NCBI GenBank assembly: GCA_902472305.1
Contig: CABRNK010000001.1
Coordinates: forward strand, 1-64,000
Direction: 5' to 3'
Source: Hominenteromicrobium sp900549945
GTDB taxonomy: Bacteria; Bacillota; Clostridia; Oscillospirales; Acutalibacteraceae
DNA length: 64,000 bases
A model generated the notes under the pieces. The model was not told the DNA's origin and did no database searches. It saw only the letters and a program-made list of their open reading frames with translations. The position numbers and the translations under genes were made by a program. Below are positions 26,418 to 34,380 of the stretch, piece by piece. Positions within the stretch are counted from its first letter, which is position 1. Every line of letters starts with the position of its first letter.

Positions 26418-26431
26418 AGAACGTGCGTTCG
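26418..26431 (-). promoter_or_regulatory. LexA-like box
   Basis: AGAACGTGCGTTCG has the GAAC-N4-GTTC core of the Gram-positive SOS box and is off consensus only at the first flank base. It would cover about +3 to +16 of the minus-strand transcript, a repressing position. Confidence 0.5.
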
Positions 26432-26440
26432 TCAATTTTT

Positions 26441-26469
26441 ATGTTACACGAAAGGACCAGCTTTGTCAA
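26441..26469 (-). promoter_or_regulatory. Promoter of sigma-like gene pair
   Basis: On the minus strand, TTGACA (26469-26464), 17 bp and TAACAT (26446-26441). An inverted repeat CGAACA-N10-TGTTCG (26471-26492) sits just upstream of the -35 box. Confidence 0.8.
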
Positions 26470-26519
26470 TCGAACATTCAAATATTTGTTCGAAATATTT
26501 TGAAAATCTGTGCGGCGGC

Positions 26520-26547
26520 TTGACAAGCCGGGCGCATCCTGTACAAT
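26520..26547 (+). promoter_or_regulatory. Promoter of CatA-like gene
   Basis: TTGACA (26520-26525), 16 bp and TACAAT (26542-26547), divergent from the sigma-like pair. Confidence 0.8.
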
Positions 26548-26587
26548 AGAAGTAGTAAAAATACGGCTTTATACGGGAGGAAAAGGC

Positions 26588-27229
26588 ATGGAATACAAGA
26601 CGCTGGATATGGGCAGCTACAAGAGAAAGCAGCATTTCGAATACTTTTCGGGGCTTGCGTTCCCGTATGTCGGCACGACGGCGCCGGTCGATATCACGGC
26701 GCTCAGGGAGAAGATCCGGCGCGAGCGGCTGCCGTTTTTTCTCACGGTCTGCTACTGCGCGGCGCGGGCGGCGAACCGCGTGCCGGAGCTGCGCCGGCGC
26801 ATTCTGAACGGCGGCATCATCGAATACGAGCGCTGCCGCACGTCGCACACCGTCGCGCTCGAGGACGAAACGTACTGCTACTGCACGCTCGACAGCGCCC
26901 AGCCCTTCGCCGATTACCTGCCGTATGCGGTTTTAGAGCAGGAGCGTGCGAAGGCGGCGCGCAGCATCGACGAATCGGAGGCGGACACGGGCGACCTGAT
27001 TTTTGTGTCGACGCTGCCGTGGCTCTCCTACACGTCGCTCATCCAGCCCGTTCCGGTGCCGGCGGACAGCAACCCGCGCATCACCTTCGGGAAATTTTAC
27101 GCGCAGGGGGAGAAAACGCTGCTGCCCGTCTCGCTGCTGTGCAACCACGCGCTTGCGGACGGCCTGCACATCGCGGCGTTTTACCGGCAGCTCGAGCGCG
27201 AAATTGAGGCGCTCTGCGCGCAGGCGTGA
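26588..27229 (+). CDS. CatA-like O-acetyltransferase
   Basis: A 213-residue protein of the chloramphenicol acetyltransferase fold, which transfers acetyl groups from acetyl-CoA as a trimer. The active-site segment reads CNHALADGLHIAAFY. The catalytic histidine (His187) and Asp-Gly are kept, while the first His of the classic HHxxxDG is Asn. Other CAT landmarks include FPYVGTT near the start and ITFGKFY. Chromosomal CatA-like proteins of this type often do not confer chloramphenicol resistance, so the substrate is open. GGGAGG precedes the ATG at 26588. Confidence 0.82.
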   Translation: MEYKTLDMGSYKRKQHFEYFSGLAFPYVGTTAPVDITALREKIRRERLPFFLTVCYCAARAANRVPELRRRILNGGIIEYERCRTSHTVALEDETYCYCTLDSAQPFADYLPYAVLEQERAKAARSIDESEADTGDLIFVSTLPWLSYTSLIQPVPVPADSNPRITFGKFYAQGEKTLLPVSLLCNHALADGLHIAAFYRQLEREIEALCAQA

Positions 27230-27372
27230 GTAAAGGCGGCTGAAGCGATCCGAATGATCGGAAAATTCTGCGGGAAAAGCATTTCAAAACAGCGGATAAG
27301 CGGATATAAATTCTACCGAATCATCCGCATAGGCCGTGCAAAGCGCCCTGTCGGTGAGGATTCTGTTTTCGC

Positions 27373-27401
27373 TTGCATGCGGGCGGCTTTCATGCTATAC
27401 T
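27373..27401 (+). promoter_or_regulatory. Candidate promoter in 27230-27660 gap
   Basis: TTGCAT (27373-27378), 17 bp and TATACT (27396-27401) with an extended TG. A second -10-like TATAAT at 27562-27567 lacks a good -35. The 431-bp gap holds no convincing gene. A GC-rich hairpin region with trailing ATTTT lies at about 27602-27640. Confidence 0.6.
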
Positions 27402-27660
27402 GAAGCAATCTGGAAATTGAAGATTTCGCCCCGCGCGTTTTCTCTGCCGGCGGTGTTTCGGGAATGGGAGATGTGCCTGCCGCGGCGGATGTCGGCATCG
27501 TGCTGCAATTTCAATGCGATTTATTTACATTTTAACACTGTTTTTTTAGGGCGCTTTGCATTATAATAAAAAGAGCAAGCTCTAAAATGGACTCGCTGTA
27601 TCCCGGCCGCTTTCGGGCGGCGCAGCGGGCCGGATTTTAAAATTGAAAGGAGAAACTGCC

Positions 27661-28164
27661 ATGAGTTTTCTGAAAAATATCACCTCGGTGTTTAAGACGG
27701 CCGGCGGCGCCGTGCAGGATGCCGTAGGCGTCGTCGCGGAGAAGAACCGCAAAAACGCGCTCGCAAACCGCCTGCGTACTGTGATCCGCTGTGAGGAGAA
27801 GGCCGCGGAGCGGGCTTACCTCGCGCTCGGCCGCTACTACTATCACAACCTGCGCGACGCGGGCAACACGGTGACGGAGCCGCACTGCATCGACATCGAG
27901 GCCGCCGAGCAGCGCATCGACGCCGCGGTGCAGAAGCTCGAGGCGCTTTGCCGCGAGGAGGGCGAGGAGGAGATCGAGGAGATCACGCTCGACGACGTGC
28001 GCGAGTACGCGCCGCAGCCCGCAGCCGACGAGACCGTGCCGGAGGGGCTTGTAGACGAGGCCGTGGAGGCCGCGCCCGCCGAGCCGGCTGCGGTGCACCC
28101 GGAGACGGAGAAGGAGCCGGTGCCGGCGGAGAAGGACGAAAGTGAAGAGCTCCCCTACGAATAA
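27661..28164 (+). CDS. Acidic protein of unknown function upstream of mnmA
   Basis: A 167-residue protein not recognised as a known family. The first ~110 residues look helical, with an amphipathic start (SFLKNITSVFKTAGGAVQDAVG), a basic middle and RAYLALGRYYYHNL. The last ~60 are a disordered tail rich in Glu, Pro and Ala. No signal peptide or clear membrane helix is present. AAAGGAG precedes the ATG. Its last 23 bases overlap the mnmA start, so the two are translationally coupled. It may bind membranes or act as a phage-shock-like helical protein, but that is speculation. Confidence 0.72.
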   Translation: MSFLKNITSVFKTAGGAVQDAVGVVAEKNRKNALANRLRTVIRCEEKAAERAYLALGRYYYHNLRDAGNTVTEPHCIDIEAAEQRIDAAVQKLEALCREEGEEEIEEITLDDVREYAPQPAADETVPEGLVDEAVEAAPAEPAAVHPETEKEPVPAEKDESEELPYE

Positions 28165-29230
28165 CGGGCGCGGCCCGCGCATTCTGGTGGGGATGAGCGG
28201 CGGCGTGGATAGCTCGGTCGCCGCGCTGCTGCTTCTGGAGGCCGGGTACGATGTCTCCGGCATCACAATGCGCCTGAAGCCCCGGCATATTTTGAGCGGC
28301 GAGCAGGCTGCGGCGATGGAAAGGGAAATTGCAGACGCCGCCGCCGTCTGCGCAAAGCTCGGCATCGCGCATTTCGCGCCGGATTTTTCCGCAGCGTTTG
28401 AAAAAAATGTGATCGGCGCGTTTATAAGTGCGTACAGCGCGGGCGAAACGCCGAACCCCTGCTTTCTCTGCAATCAGACGATCAAATTCGGCGTGATGCT
28501 GGACTGGGCGCTTGAAAACGGCTTCGACAAGATCGCGACCGGGCATTATGCCGAGATCGCGCTGGAAAACGGCCGCGCGCTTTTGAAGCGCTCGCCGGAC
28601 AAAAAAGACCAGAGCTATTTCCTCTCCGGGCTGACGCCGGCGCAGCTCAGCCGCACGGTGATCCCGCTGAACCGCATGGGCAAGGCGGAGGCGCGCGCGC
28701 TCGCGGAGCGGCACGGCCTGCCCGTCGCAAAAAAGCCGGACAGTCAGGAGATTTGCTTTATTCCCGACAACAACTACATCTCGTTTCTCGAGCGGTTCGG
28801 CGGCTCGCTGCCCGGGCCGGGCAATTTTGTCTCGCCGGACGGCGCGGTGCTCGGGCGGCACGGGGGCATTTACCGCTACACGATCGGCCAGCGCAAGGGC
28901 CTCGGCGTCACGTTCGGCGAGCCGCGCTTTGTGACGGGCATCGACTCCGTGAAAAACACCGTGACGCTCGGGCGCGACGGCGACCGCTACACGACAGAGG
29001 TGCGCCTGCGGGCGCTGAATCTGATTGCGGCCGACGCGCTCGAAGGGCCGGTTTGGGTGGAGGCGAAGGTGCGGTACGCCGCGAAGCCGGACCGCGCGCT
29101 TTTGACCCCGGCGGGCGCCAATACGGCGCGGCTTGTGTTCGACACGCCGCAGCGTGCCGTGACGCCCGGGCAGGTCGCCGCGCTTTATACCGGCGATTAC
29201 GTGCTCGGCAGCGGCATCATCACACGATAA
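28142..29230 (+). CDS. mnmA: tRNA 2-thiouridine(34) synthase MnmA
   Basis: MnmA activates U34 of Lys, Glu and Gln tRNAs with ATP and inserts sulfur delivered by a cysteine desulfurase relay. The 362-residue protein shows the PP-loop VGMSGGVDSSVAA, the first catalytic cysteine in TPNPCFLCNQTIKFG and the second in DSQEICFIPD. The GQRKGLGV linker and C-terminal beta-barrel follow. The start is GTG at 28142 with GGAGAAGG upstream, inside the previous gene. Confidence 0.95.
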   Translation: MKSSPTNNGRGPRILVGMSGGVDSSVAALLLLEAGYDVSGITMRLKPRHILSGEQAAAMEREIADAAAVCAKLGIAHFAPDFSAAFEKNVIGAFISAYSAGETPNPCFLCNQTIKFGVMLDWALENGFDKIATGHYAEIALENGRALLKRSPDKKDQSYFLSGLTPAQLSRTVIPLNRMGKAEARALAERHGLPVAKKPDSQEICFIPDNNYISFLERFGGSLPGPGNFVSPDGAVLGRHGGIYRYTIGQRKGLGVTFGEPRFVTGIDSVKNTVTLGRDGDRYTTEVRLRALNLIAADALEGPVWVEAKVRYAAKPDRALLTPAGANTARLVFDTPQRAVTPGQVAALYTGDYVLGSGIITR

Positions 29231-29277
29231 CGGTATCCCTGCACATAGGCGGCCTTTAAGAAAGTGAGTGTTTCTAC

Positions 29278-29904
29278 ATGTCTACCGAAATCAAAAAGGA
29301 TATTGTCTGCCCCGCCTGCGGGCAGACGCAGAAGCTCGAGATGTACACGAGCGTCAACGCGGAGGAAAACCCAGAGCTGCGCCGGGACATCCTGCGCGAA
29401 TCTATCTTTGACTGGGAGTGCCGGCACTGCGGCTACACGGCGCAGATGGCTTACCCGATGATCTACCACGACCCGGCGCACGGCTTCATGGTCTGCCTGC
29501 GGCCCTCGGGCGCGGTTTCGAAGGCGGAGCCGATCCCCGCTGTGCGCGGGCTCATAAAGCGCAGCGTTAAAAACCCGCAGGAGCTCAAGGAGAAGATCCT
29601 GATCTTTGAGGCCGGGCTCGACGACGCAGCGGTGGAGCTCGTCAAAAACGCGATCGTCACCGTGCTCAAGCGGTCGATCAAGGGCAACGTGCACGCCTAT
29701 TTCTGCGCGGCCGACGAAAACGAAATGCGCTTTGCGATTTTCGTGCGCGGGCGGCAGGACCCGGTGTATCAGACGACGCAGATGGCGGTGTACCGCCAGT
29801 CGCAGGAGGTGCTCCGCACGCTCGACTACAAGGAGCCGGACGACTTTGCGGTCGTCAACTCGAAGCTCGCCCAGCGCCTTTTGGACCAGTACAAATCCGT
29901 TTGA
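29278..29904 (+). CDS. CpXC domain protein
   Basis: A 208-residue protein with an N-terminal zinc-ribbon-like CpXC domain. The cysteine pairs are CPACG (about residue 11) and CRHCG (about residue 47), the family's namesake. The remaining alpha/beta region has no catalytic motif I can identify. CpXC proteins are common in clostridia and their function is unknown. It follows mnmA by 47 bp and is closed by a strong terminator. Confidence 0.85.
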   Translation: MSTEIKKDIVCPACGQTQKLEMYTSVNAEENPELRRDILRESIFDWECRHCGYTAQMAYPMIYHDPAHGFMVCLRPSGAVSKAEPIPAVRGLIKRSVKNPQELKEKILIFEAGLDDAAVELVKNAIVTVLKRSIKGNVHAYFCAADENEMRFAIFVRGRQDPVYQTTQMAVYRQSQEVLRTLDYKEPDDFAVVNSKLAQRLLDQYKSV

Positions 29905-29917
29905 ATTCAATCTGCAT

Positions 29918-29962
29918 AAAAAGCAGCGCCGCTTCCCGGCTTTCGGGGCGGCGCTGCTTTTT
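29918..29962 (+). terminator. Terminator after CpXC gene
   Basis: AAAAAGCAGCGCCGC pairs with GCGGCGCTGCTTTTT around a 15-base loop that itself can pair. Confidence 0.92.
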
Positions 29963-29973
29963 GCAGGGTGCAG

Positions 29974-30006
29974 AAAGGCTCTGCCGCTTCAAACGGCAGA
30001 GCCTTT
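29974..30006 (-). terminator. Terminator of DHHW gene
   Basis: A perfect 13-bp stem (29974-29986 with 29994-30006), AAAGGCTCTGCCG and its complement, serves the convergent minus-strand gene. Confidence 0.85.
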
Positions 30007-30026
30007 CTTTGCTCCGTATGCTTTTA

Positions 30027-31328
30027 TCAGTCGAACAAAGCGCGCATGGCGTCGTGCTGGTCGGAGGTGTTGGCGGACATCTCGTTGTTGAAGAACAGCA
30101 CGTCCGTGATGCCCTGCGATTCGCAGTAGTCGGGCAGATTGTCCTCAAAGTAGCGGAAGTCGACGACGTGCACCTCGTCGAAGCTCGCCGTCAGAAAGGG
30201 CGCCATCGCGTTGCCGTAGGAATCCTTCACGATCAGCAGCCTGCGCCCGGTGGAGAGCGTGTTGTTCGTCACGCGCACACAGCCCATATCGCCGGAGAGG
30301 TACATCGAGTAGCCGGCGCTTTCGTCGTGCGTGTTCATGCTGTCGGTCTCGTAGAAGCTCAGGCCGTCGTAGGACATCTCGCAGGTGTAGTCGAACGTCG
30401 GGTCGTAAATGTCGAGCGTATCCGGGTTTTCGTAGAGCACCTCCTCGCCGGTCGCATAGGCGAGGTAGCCGGTGAAGTCGTAGGAGGTCTTGTCGAAGAT
30501 CTCGAGCGCGGCGGGTTCTGCGCCTGCCGCCTCGCAGAATTCCGTGTAGGCGTAATAAGCGCCGAGCGGCGCCCAGTGCGTGTCGGTGCCAAAGTAGATG
30601 TTCTCGTTGTTGTGCAGGTTCAAAATGTCGTAGACATCGACCGCCGTCACGCTGTCCGAAAGGTTTTCGTAGATCGCGGCGGTGTTTTCACGCTGCGAGC
30701 TTTCGCCGTAGTATTCGCGGACGCGCGCGGGCAGGCCGAATTCGGAGTGGTTCGGCGCGACCATGTTGTACACCTGTATGCCGGGCAGCATGTCGGCAAA
30801 GTCGTTGATCATTTCCGCATACGTCGCGGCCATGCTGTCGTCGCCGTAAAAGAGCTCAAAGCCCTTGTTGTTGTAGATGCAGATGCCGGAGGACATGTAG
30901 CCCTCGGTGCCGTCGTCATAGATGGCGGGCGGCGTCGGCTCCGGCGTGGGAGAGGGCGTCGGCGAGGGGGTAGGCTCCGCCGTGGGCGCGGGACTTGCGC
31001 TGGAAACGGCCTCCGGCGTGGCGAGCAGGGAGCCGCCGAGAATGCCGGTGCCGCCGAACATGCCGAGGCTCCAAAGGATGTACACGAAGATGCCGAGCGC
31101 GGCGGCGATCAGGAAAATGACGATCGGGATGACCGGCGAGCGGCGCTTTTTCGGCGCGGGCGCAGGCCGGCGCCGCGCAGGCGGCTCCTCCGGCTCGAAA
31201 TCATCCTTCGGAAGCGCATCGATATACGTGCGCGCCGGCTCGTCCTGCACGGGCGCTTGTGCCGGGCGGCGGTTGCGCCGCTCGGGCGCATCGCCGCGGT
31301 AGTGCTTGCCGGCCATGTGTTTTGCCAT
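30027..31328 (-). CDS. DHHW family membrane-anchored SGNH-like protein
   Basis: A 433-residue protein with a basic cytoplasmic N-terminus (about 70 residues), one membrane helix (about 66-90) and a Pro/Thr/Ser-rich linker. The extracellular domain is of the DHHW/AlgX type. The signature segment reads GTDTHWAPLGAYYAY, and VKDSYGNA supplies the other conserved block. Relatives take part in O-acetylation of wall or surface polysaccharides together with a membrane acyltransferase. No such MBOAT gene is nearby. The first residue of the namesake motif is Thr rather than His (TDTHW). Confidence 0.86.
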   Translation of the reverse strand: MAKHMAGKHYRGDAPERRNRRPAQAPVQDEPARTYIDALPKDDFEPEEPPARRRPAPAPKKRRSPVIPIVIFLIAAALGIFVYILWSLGMFGGTGILGGSLLATPEAVSSASPAPTAEPTPSPTPSPTPEPTPPAIYDDGTEGYMSSGICIYNNKGFELFYGDDSMAATYAEMINDFADMLPGIQVYNMVAPNHSEFGLPARVREYYGESSQRENTAAIYENLSDSVTAVDVYDILNLHNNENIYFGTDTHWAPLGAYYAYTEFCEAAGAEPAALEIFDKTSYDFTGYLAYATGEEVLYENPDTLDIYDPTFDYTCEMSYDGLSFYETDSMNTHDESAGYSMYLSGDMGCVRVTNNTLSTGRRLLIVKDSYGNAMAPFLTASFDEVHVVDFRYFEDNLPDYCESQGITDVLFFNNEMSANTSDQHDAMRALFD

Positions 31329-31415
31329 TAAAAATCACCGATCCTTTTTTCATGGTGCTCCGCCGGGTTCGGCAGAGGCGGAAAAGCCGTGCTGGCGCGC
31401 GAAAAGCGTGCCGGG

Positions 31416-31448
31416 AAAGGCCGCACGGGAAGCTCCCGCGCGGCCTTT
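31416..31448 (-). terminator. Terminator of trpS operon
   Basis: AAAGGCCGC-ACGGGA and TCCCG-CGCGGCCTTT form a near-perfect inverted repeat downstream of trpS. The rest of 31329-31540 shows no gene. Confidence 0.7.
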
Positions 31449-31540
31449 GGTTTCGGGATGCACGCAGCACAGGCGTTTTGTTGCAGGCTCTGCCCACATT
31501 ATAGACAGTTTTCGGGAAAAAGTCAATTCCCGCGGGCGGC

Positions 31541-32557
31541 TCAGCGGATGACCGGCAGGTAGCCGACCTTTTTCATGGCCTTTTGCAGCGTGCGGCGCGC
31601 GATCGCTTCGGCGCGCGGCGCGGCCTCGCTGTAGCACTTTTCGAGGTAGGCCTTGTCCTTGACAAACTCGTTGTAGCGGGCCTGAATGGGCGCGAACTCG
31701 CCGACAACGGCCTCGCCCACAGCGGTCTTGAAATCGCCGTAGCCGCGGCCCTCAAACTCTTTTTCGATCTCCGCATAGCTCTTGCCGGTGATGCAGCTGT
31801 AGATGCCCATGAGGTTGTTGATGCCGTCCTTACCCTCGGCATAGCGGACGCAGGCCTCGCTGTCGGTGACGGCGCGCTTGAACTTCTTGAGGATCTGGTC
31901 CGGCGTGTCGAGCAGCGTGATGAAGCTCGCCGTATTCTCGTCCGACTTGCTCATCTTCTTCGTCGGGTCCTGCAGCGACATGATGCGCGCGCCGGTTTTC
32001 GGAATCAGCCCCTCGGGCACGACGAAGGTCGGCGAATAGAGGCCGTTGAAGCGTTCGGCGACGTTGCGCGCGAGCTCGAGATGCTGTTTCTGGTCGGCGC
32101 CGACCGGCACGTAATCCGCGTTGTAGAGCAGGATATCGGCCGCCATCAGGCACGGGTAGGTGAACAGGCCGGCGTTGACGTTGTCGGCGTGCTTTGCGGA
32201 TTTATCCTTGAACTGCGTCATGCGGGAGAGCTCGCCGAACTGCGTGTAGCAGTTGAGCACCCACGCGAGCTGCGCGTGCTCGGGTACCTGACTCTGGATG
32301 AAGAAAATGCTTTTCTCAGGGTCGATGCCGAGCGCAAGCATCATCGCGTAGGCCGAGAGCGTGTTTTTGCGGAATGCGGCCGGCTCCTGCCGCACGGTGA
32401 TCGCGTGCAGGTCGGCGAGCGCGTAAACGCACTCGTAGTCGTCCTGCAAAGCGACGAAGTTTTTCAGCGCGCCGAGGTAGTTGCCGAGCGTGAAATTGCC
32501 GGTCGGCTGGATCATGCTCAGCACGCGTTTCTTTCTGATTTCTGCTGTGTTTTCCAT
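31541..32557 (-). CDS. trpS: Tryptophan-tRNA ligase
   Basis: TrpS charges tRNA-Trp. The 338-residue class I synthetase has the HIGH-equivalent PTGNFTLGNYLGAL at the start and the KMSKS loop KKMSKSDEN (about residue 205). A weak AAAGGACAGGG site precedes the ATG. It lies 70 bp downstream of the aminotransferase on the same strand, so both should be controlled by the T-box leader. Confidence 0.96.
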   Translation of the reverse strand: MENTAEIRKKRVLSMIQPTGNFTLGNYLGALKNFVALQDDYECVYALADLHAITVRQEPAAFRKNTLSAYAMMLALGIDPEKSIFFIQSQVPEHAQLAWVLNCYTQFGELSRMTQFKDKSAKHADNVNAGLFTYPCLMAADILLYNADYVPVGADQKQHLELARNVAERFNGLYSPTFVVPEGLIPKTGARIMSLQDPTKKMSKSDENTASFITLLDTPDQILKKFKRAVTDSEACVRYAEGKDGINNLMGIYSCITGKSYAEIEKEFEGRGYGDFKTAVGEAVVGEFAPIQARYNEFVKDKAYLEKCYSEAAPRAEAIARRTLQKAMKKVGYLPVIR

Positions 32558-32627
32558 TTGTATCCCTGTCCTTTATCCGCCGGATTCCGCACTTGCGGTC
32601 CGGCTCGTTTTATTGTGTTTGGTGTGC

Positions 32628-33815
32628 TCAGAGCATCTCGCGGACGGCCTCGCCGAGCAGCTCGATGCCCTTTTGAAGCTGTTCGTCGGTCGGCGTGGAG
32701 AAGTTGATGCGGAACGCGTCGCAGGGCTCGCTTTCATCGGTGAGGAACGCCGTGCCCGGTACGACGCAGACCTTCTTTTCGAGCGCCTTCTGGACGAACG
32801 CCTGCATGTCAATGCCCTTCGGCAGGTGGCACCACGCGAAGAGGCCGCCGTCGAACGGGTCCCACGTGACGTGCGGCGCGAGGTTCTTTTCCATCAAACC
32901 GAGCAGGAACGCGCGCTTTTTGGTGTAGAGCGCGCGCAGGCCCTCGAGGTGCGCCTCGTAGTCGTATTCAGTCATGAAGCGGTGGCAGAGCACCTGAGAC
33001 CAGATATTCGTGTGCACGTCCTGCCCCTGCTTGCAGACGGTCATCTTGGCGAGCACCGGCTTCGGGCCGATCGCGTAGCCGACGCGCATGCCGGGGGAGA
33101 TGACCTTTGAGAACGAGCCGGCGTAGAGCACGATGCCGTCCTCGTCGAACGATTTGATCGTCGGCAGCGGCTCGCCCGCGTAGCGCAGATTGCCGTACGG
33201 ATTATCCTCAAGGATCATCACGCCGTACTGCTTTGCGAGCGCATAGAGCCTTTTACGCTTTTCAAGGCTCATCGTGATGCCGGAGGGGTTCTGGAAATTC
33301 GGGATCGTGTAGATGAACTTGACGTTTTTCTCGGTTTGGAGCGCTTTCTCGAGCGCCTCTATGTTCATACCGTCGGTGTCCATCGGGATGCCGACGAGCT
33401 TCGCCCTGTAGGAGCGGAAGTCGTTGAGCGTGCCGATGAAGCTCGGCGCCTCGCACAGCACGGTCTCGCCCTCGTTCAGAATCGATTTCGTGAACAGATC
33501 CATGATCTGCTGCGCGCCGCTCGTGATAAGGACGTCGTCGAAATCGCGGCCGGTGCCGTGCTTCTCCCGCATATAGCCGCGCAGGTGGTCGCGCAGCGGC
33601 ACATAGCCCTCGGTTGTGCTGTATTGCAGCGCGAGGATCGGGTTTTCGGCCATCAGCTTTGCGGAGATCTCGGCGAGGGGCTTTGCCGGGAAGGCTTCCG
33701 GCGCCGGGTTGCCCGCGGAGAGCGAGATATATGACGGGTCGGCGGCGTATTTGAAGATCTCGCGGATCGCGGAGGGCTTCAGGGTCAAAACGCGTTCTGA
33801 AAATTTGTATTCCAT
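32628..33815 (-). CDS. PLP-dependent aminotransferase (MocR/2-aminoadipate type)
   Basis: A 395-residue fold-type I aminotransferase. Landmarks are SLSAGNPAPEAFP near the start, TSGAQQIMDLF, IYTIPNFQNPSG and the pyridoxal-phosphate lysine in YAGSFSKVISPGMRVGY. The family includes 2-aminoadipate and aromatic or branched-chain amino acid transaminases. Position behind a probable tryptophan T-box with trpS suggests aromatic substrates, perhaps producing the 2-oxoacids used by IorAB elsewhere in this window, which is an inference. The ATG at 33815 follows AGAAAGGAAG. Confidence 0.9.
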   Translation of the reverse strand: MEYKFSERVLTLKPSAIREIFKYAADPSYISLSAGNPAPEAFPAKPLAEISAKLMAENPILALQYSTTEGYVPLRDHLRGYMREKHGTGRDFDDVLITSGAQQIMDLFTKSILNEGETVLCEAPSFIGTLNDFRSYRAKLVGIPMDTDGMNIEALEKALQTEKNVKFIYTIPNFQNPSGITMSLEKRKRLYALAKQYGVMILEDNPYGNLRYAGEPLPTIKSFDEDGIVLYAGSFSKVISPGMRVGYAIGPKPVLAKMTVCKQGQDVHTNIWSQVLCHRFMTEYDYEAHLEGLRALYTKKRAFLLGLMEKNLAPHVTWDPFDGGLFAWCHLPKGIDMQAFVQKALEKKVCVVPGTAFLTDESEPCDAFRINFSTPTDEQLQKGIELLGEAVREML

Positions 33816-33895
33816 AGTGGCTTCCTTTCTTCTTGTGATAAACGGTTCGGGTGCGAGGGGAATTGGTTGGCCGGCGGTCTTGAAGGCGCGGGTAT

Positions 33896-34130
33896 GAAAA
33901 AAGCCCCTTATCCCCAAAAACAAGGGACAAGAGGCTGCGCTTCCTGCGGTACCACCCAAGTTGGCGCAATGCGCCCGCTCAAAGCCTTAACGCGGCAGAC
34001 GTCGGGCGATTTTCCCGCCCGCCCTCATGGGTCCATTCGCCGCGCCGCACACGCTCCGTTTCCACCGCCGGGAGCTCTCTTTGCCGCTTTGAGCGCGGGT
34101 ACTTTTCCCAATCTCAGGTTTCCTGATCTT
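33896..34130 (-). ncRNA. T-box leader, probably tryptophan-responsive
   Basis: On the minus strand this leader has the antiterminator core TGGGTGGTACCGC (33958-33946). A terminator follows, with stem 33935-33924 pairing with 33915-33903 and then six T. Stem I shows the AGTA bulge, the AGAGAGC loop and a 3' strand with GAA-TGG-ACC. Reading TGG (34035-34033) as the specifier gives Trp, matching trpS in the operon. The acceptor-pairing bulge is UGGU, which suits discriminator A or a wobble to G. An extra small hairpin (TCAGG-AAA-CCTGA) precedes Stem I. Confidence 0.88.
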
Positions 34131-34136
34131 ATCGAT

Positions 34137-34165
34137 ATTCTATGCCCTTTTTCGTTTTTTGTCAA
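34137..34165 (-). promoter_or_regulatory. Promoter of T-box operon
   Basis: On the minus strand, TTGACA (34165-34160), 17 bp and TAGAAT (34142-34137). Confidence 0.88.
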
Positions 34166-34380
34166 GTGCTCAAAAAACTTTGCGCGCTTTTTCGAAACGC
34201 TTTCCCAGCCGCGCGACACGAACGGCGGGCAATCCGCAAAACATTCAAAAAACGGCCTGCGGGATTCGCGTTTTCCTGCGGCGGCTCCTCCGTATAATGT
34301 TGCTACAGCTTACAGATGACGGTAAGTTACAGGAATCAGCGGCGTGCGGGGCGCACACCCGAAAGAAAGGAAGAGGACGT

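Noticed and set aside
26588..27229. Chloramphenicol resistance gene
   Set aside because: The CAT fold is present, but chromosomal CatA-like proteins often have other substrates and there is no mobile context; resistance is not claimed.
27464..27540. 23-codon frame in the gap before the acidic protein
   Set aside because: No ribosome-binding site and no supporting context.
34270..34380. Spo0A-controlled promoter for spoIIE
   Set aside because: A TATAAT at 34293 is present but no convincing -35 or TGTCGAA-type Spo0A box was found.
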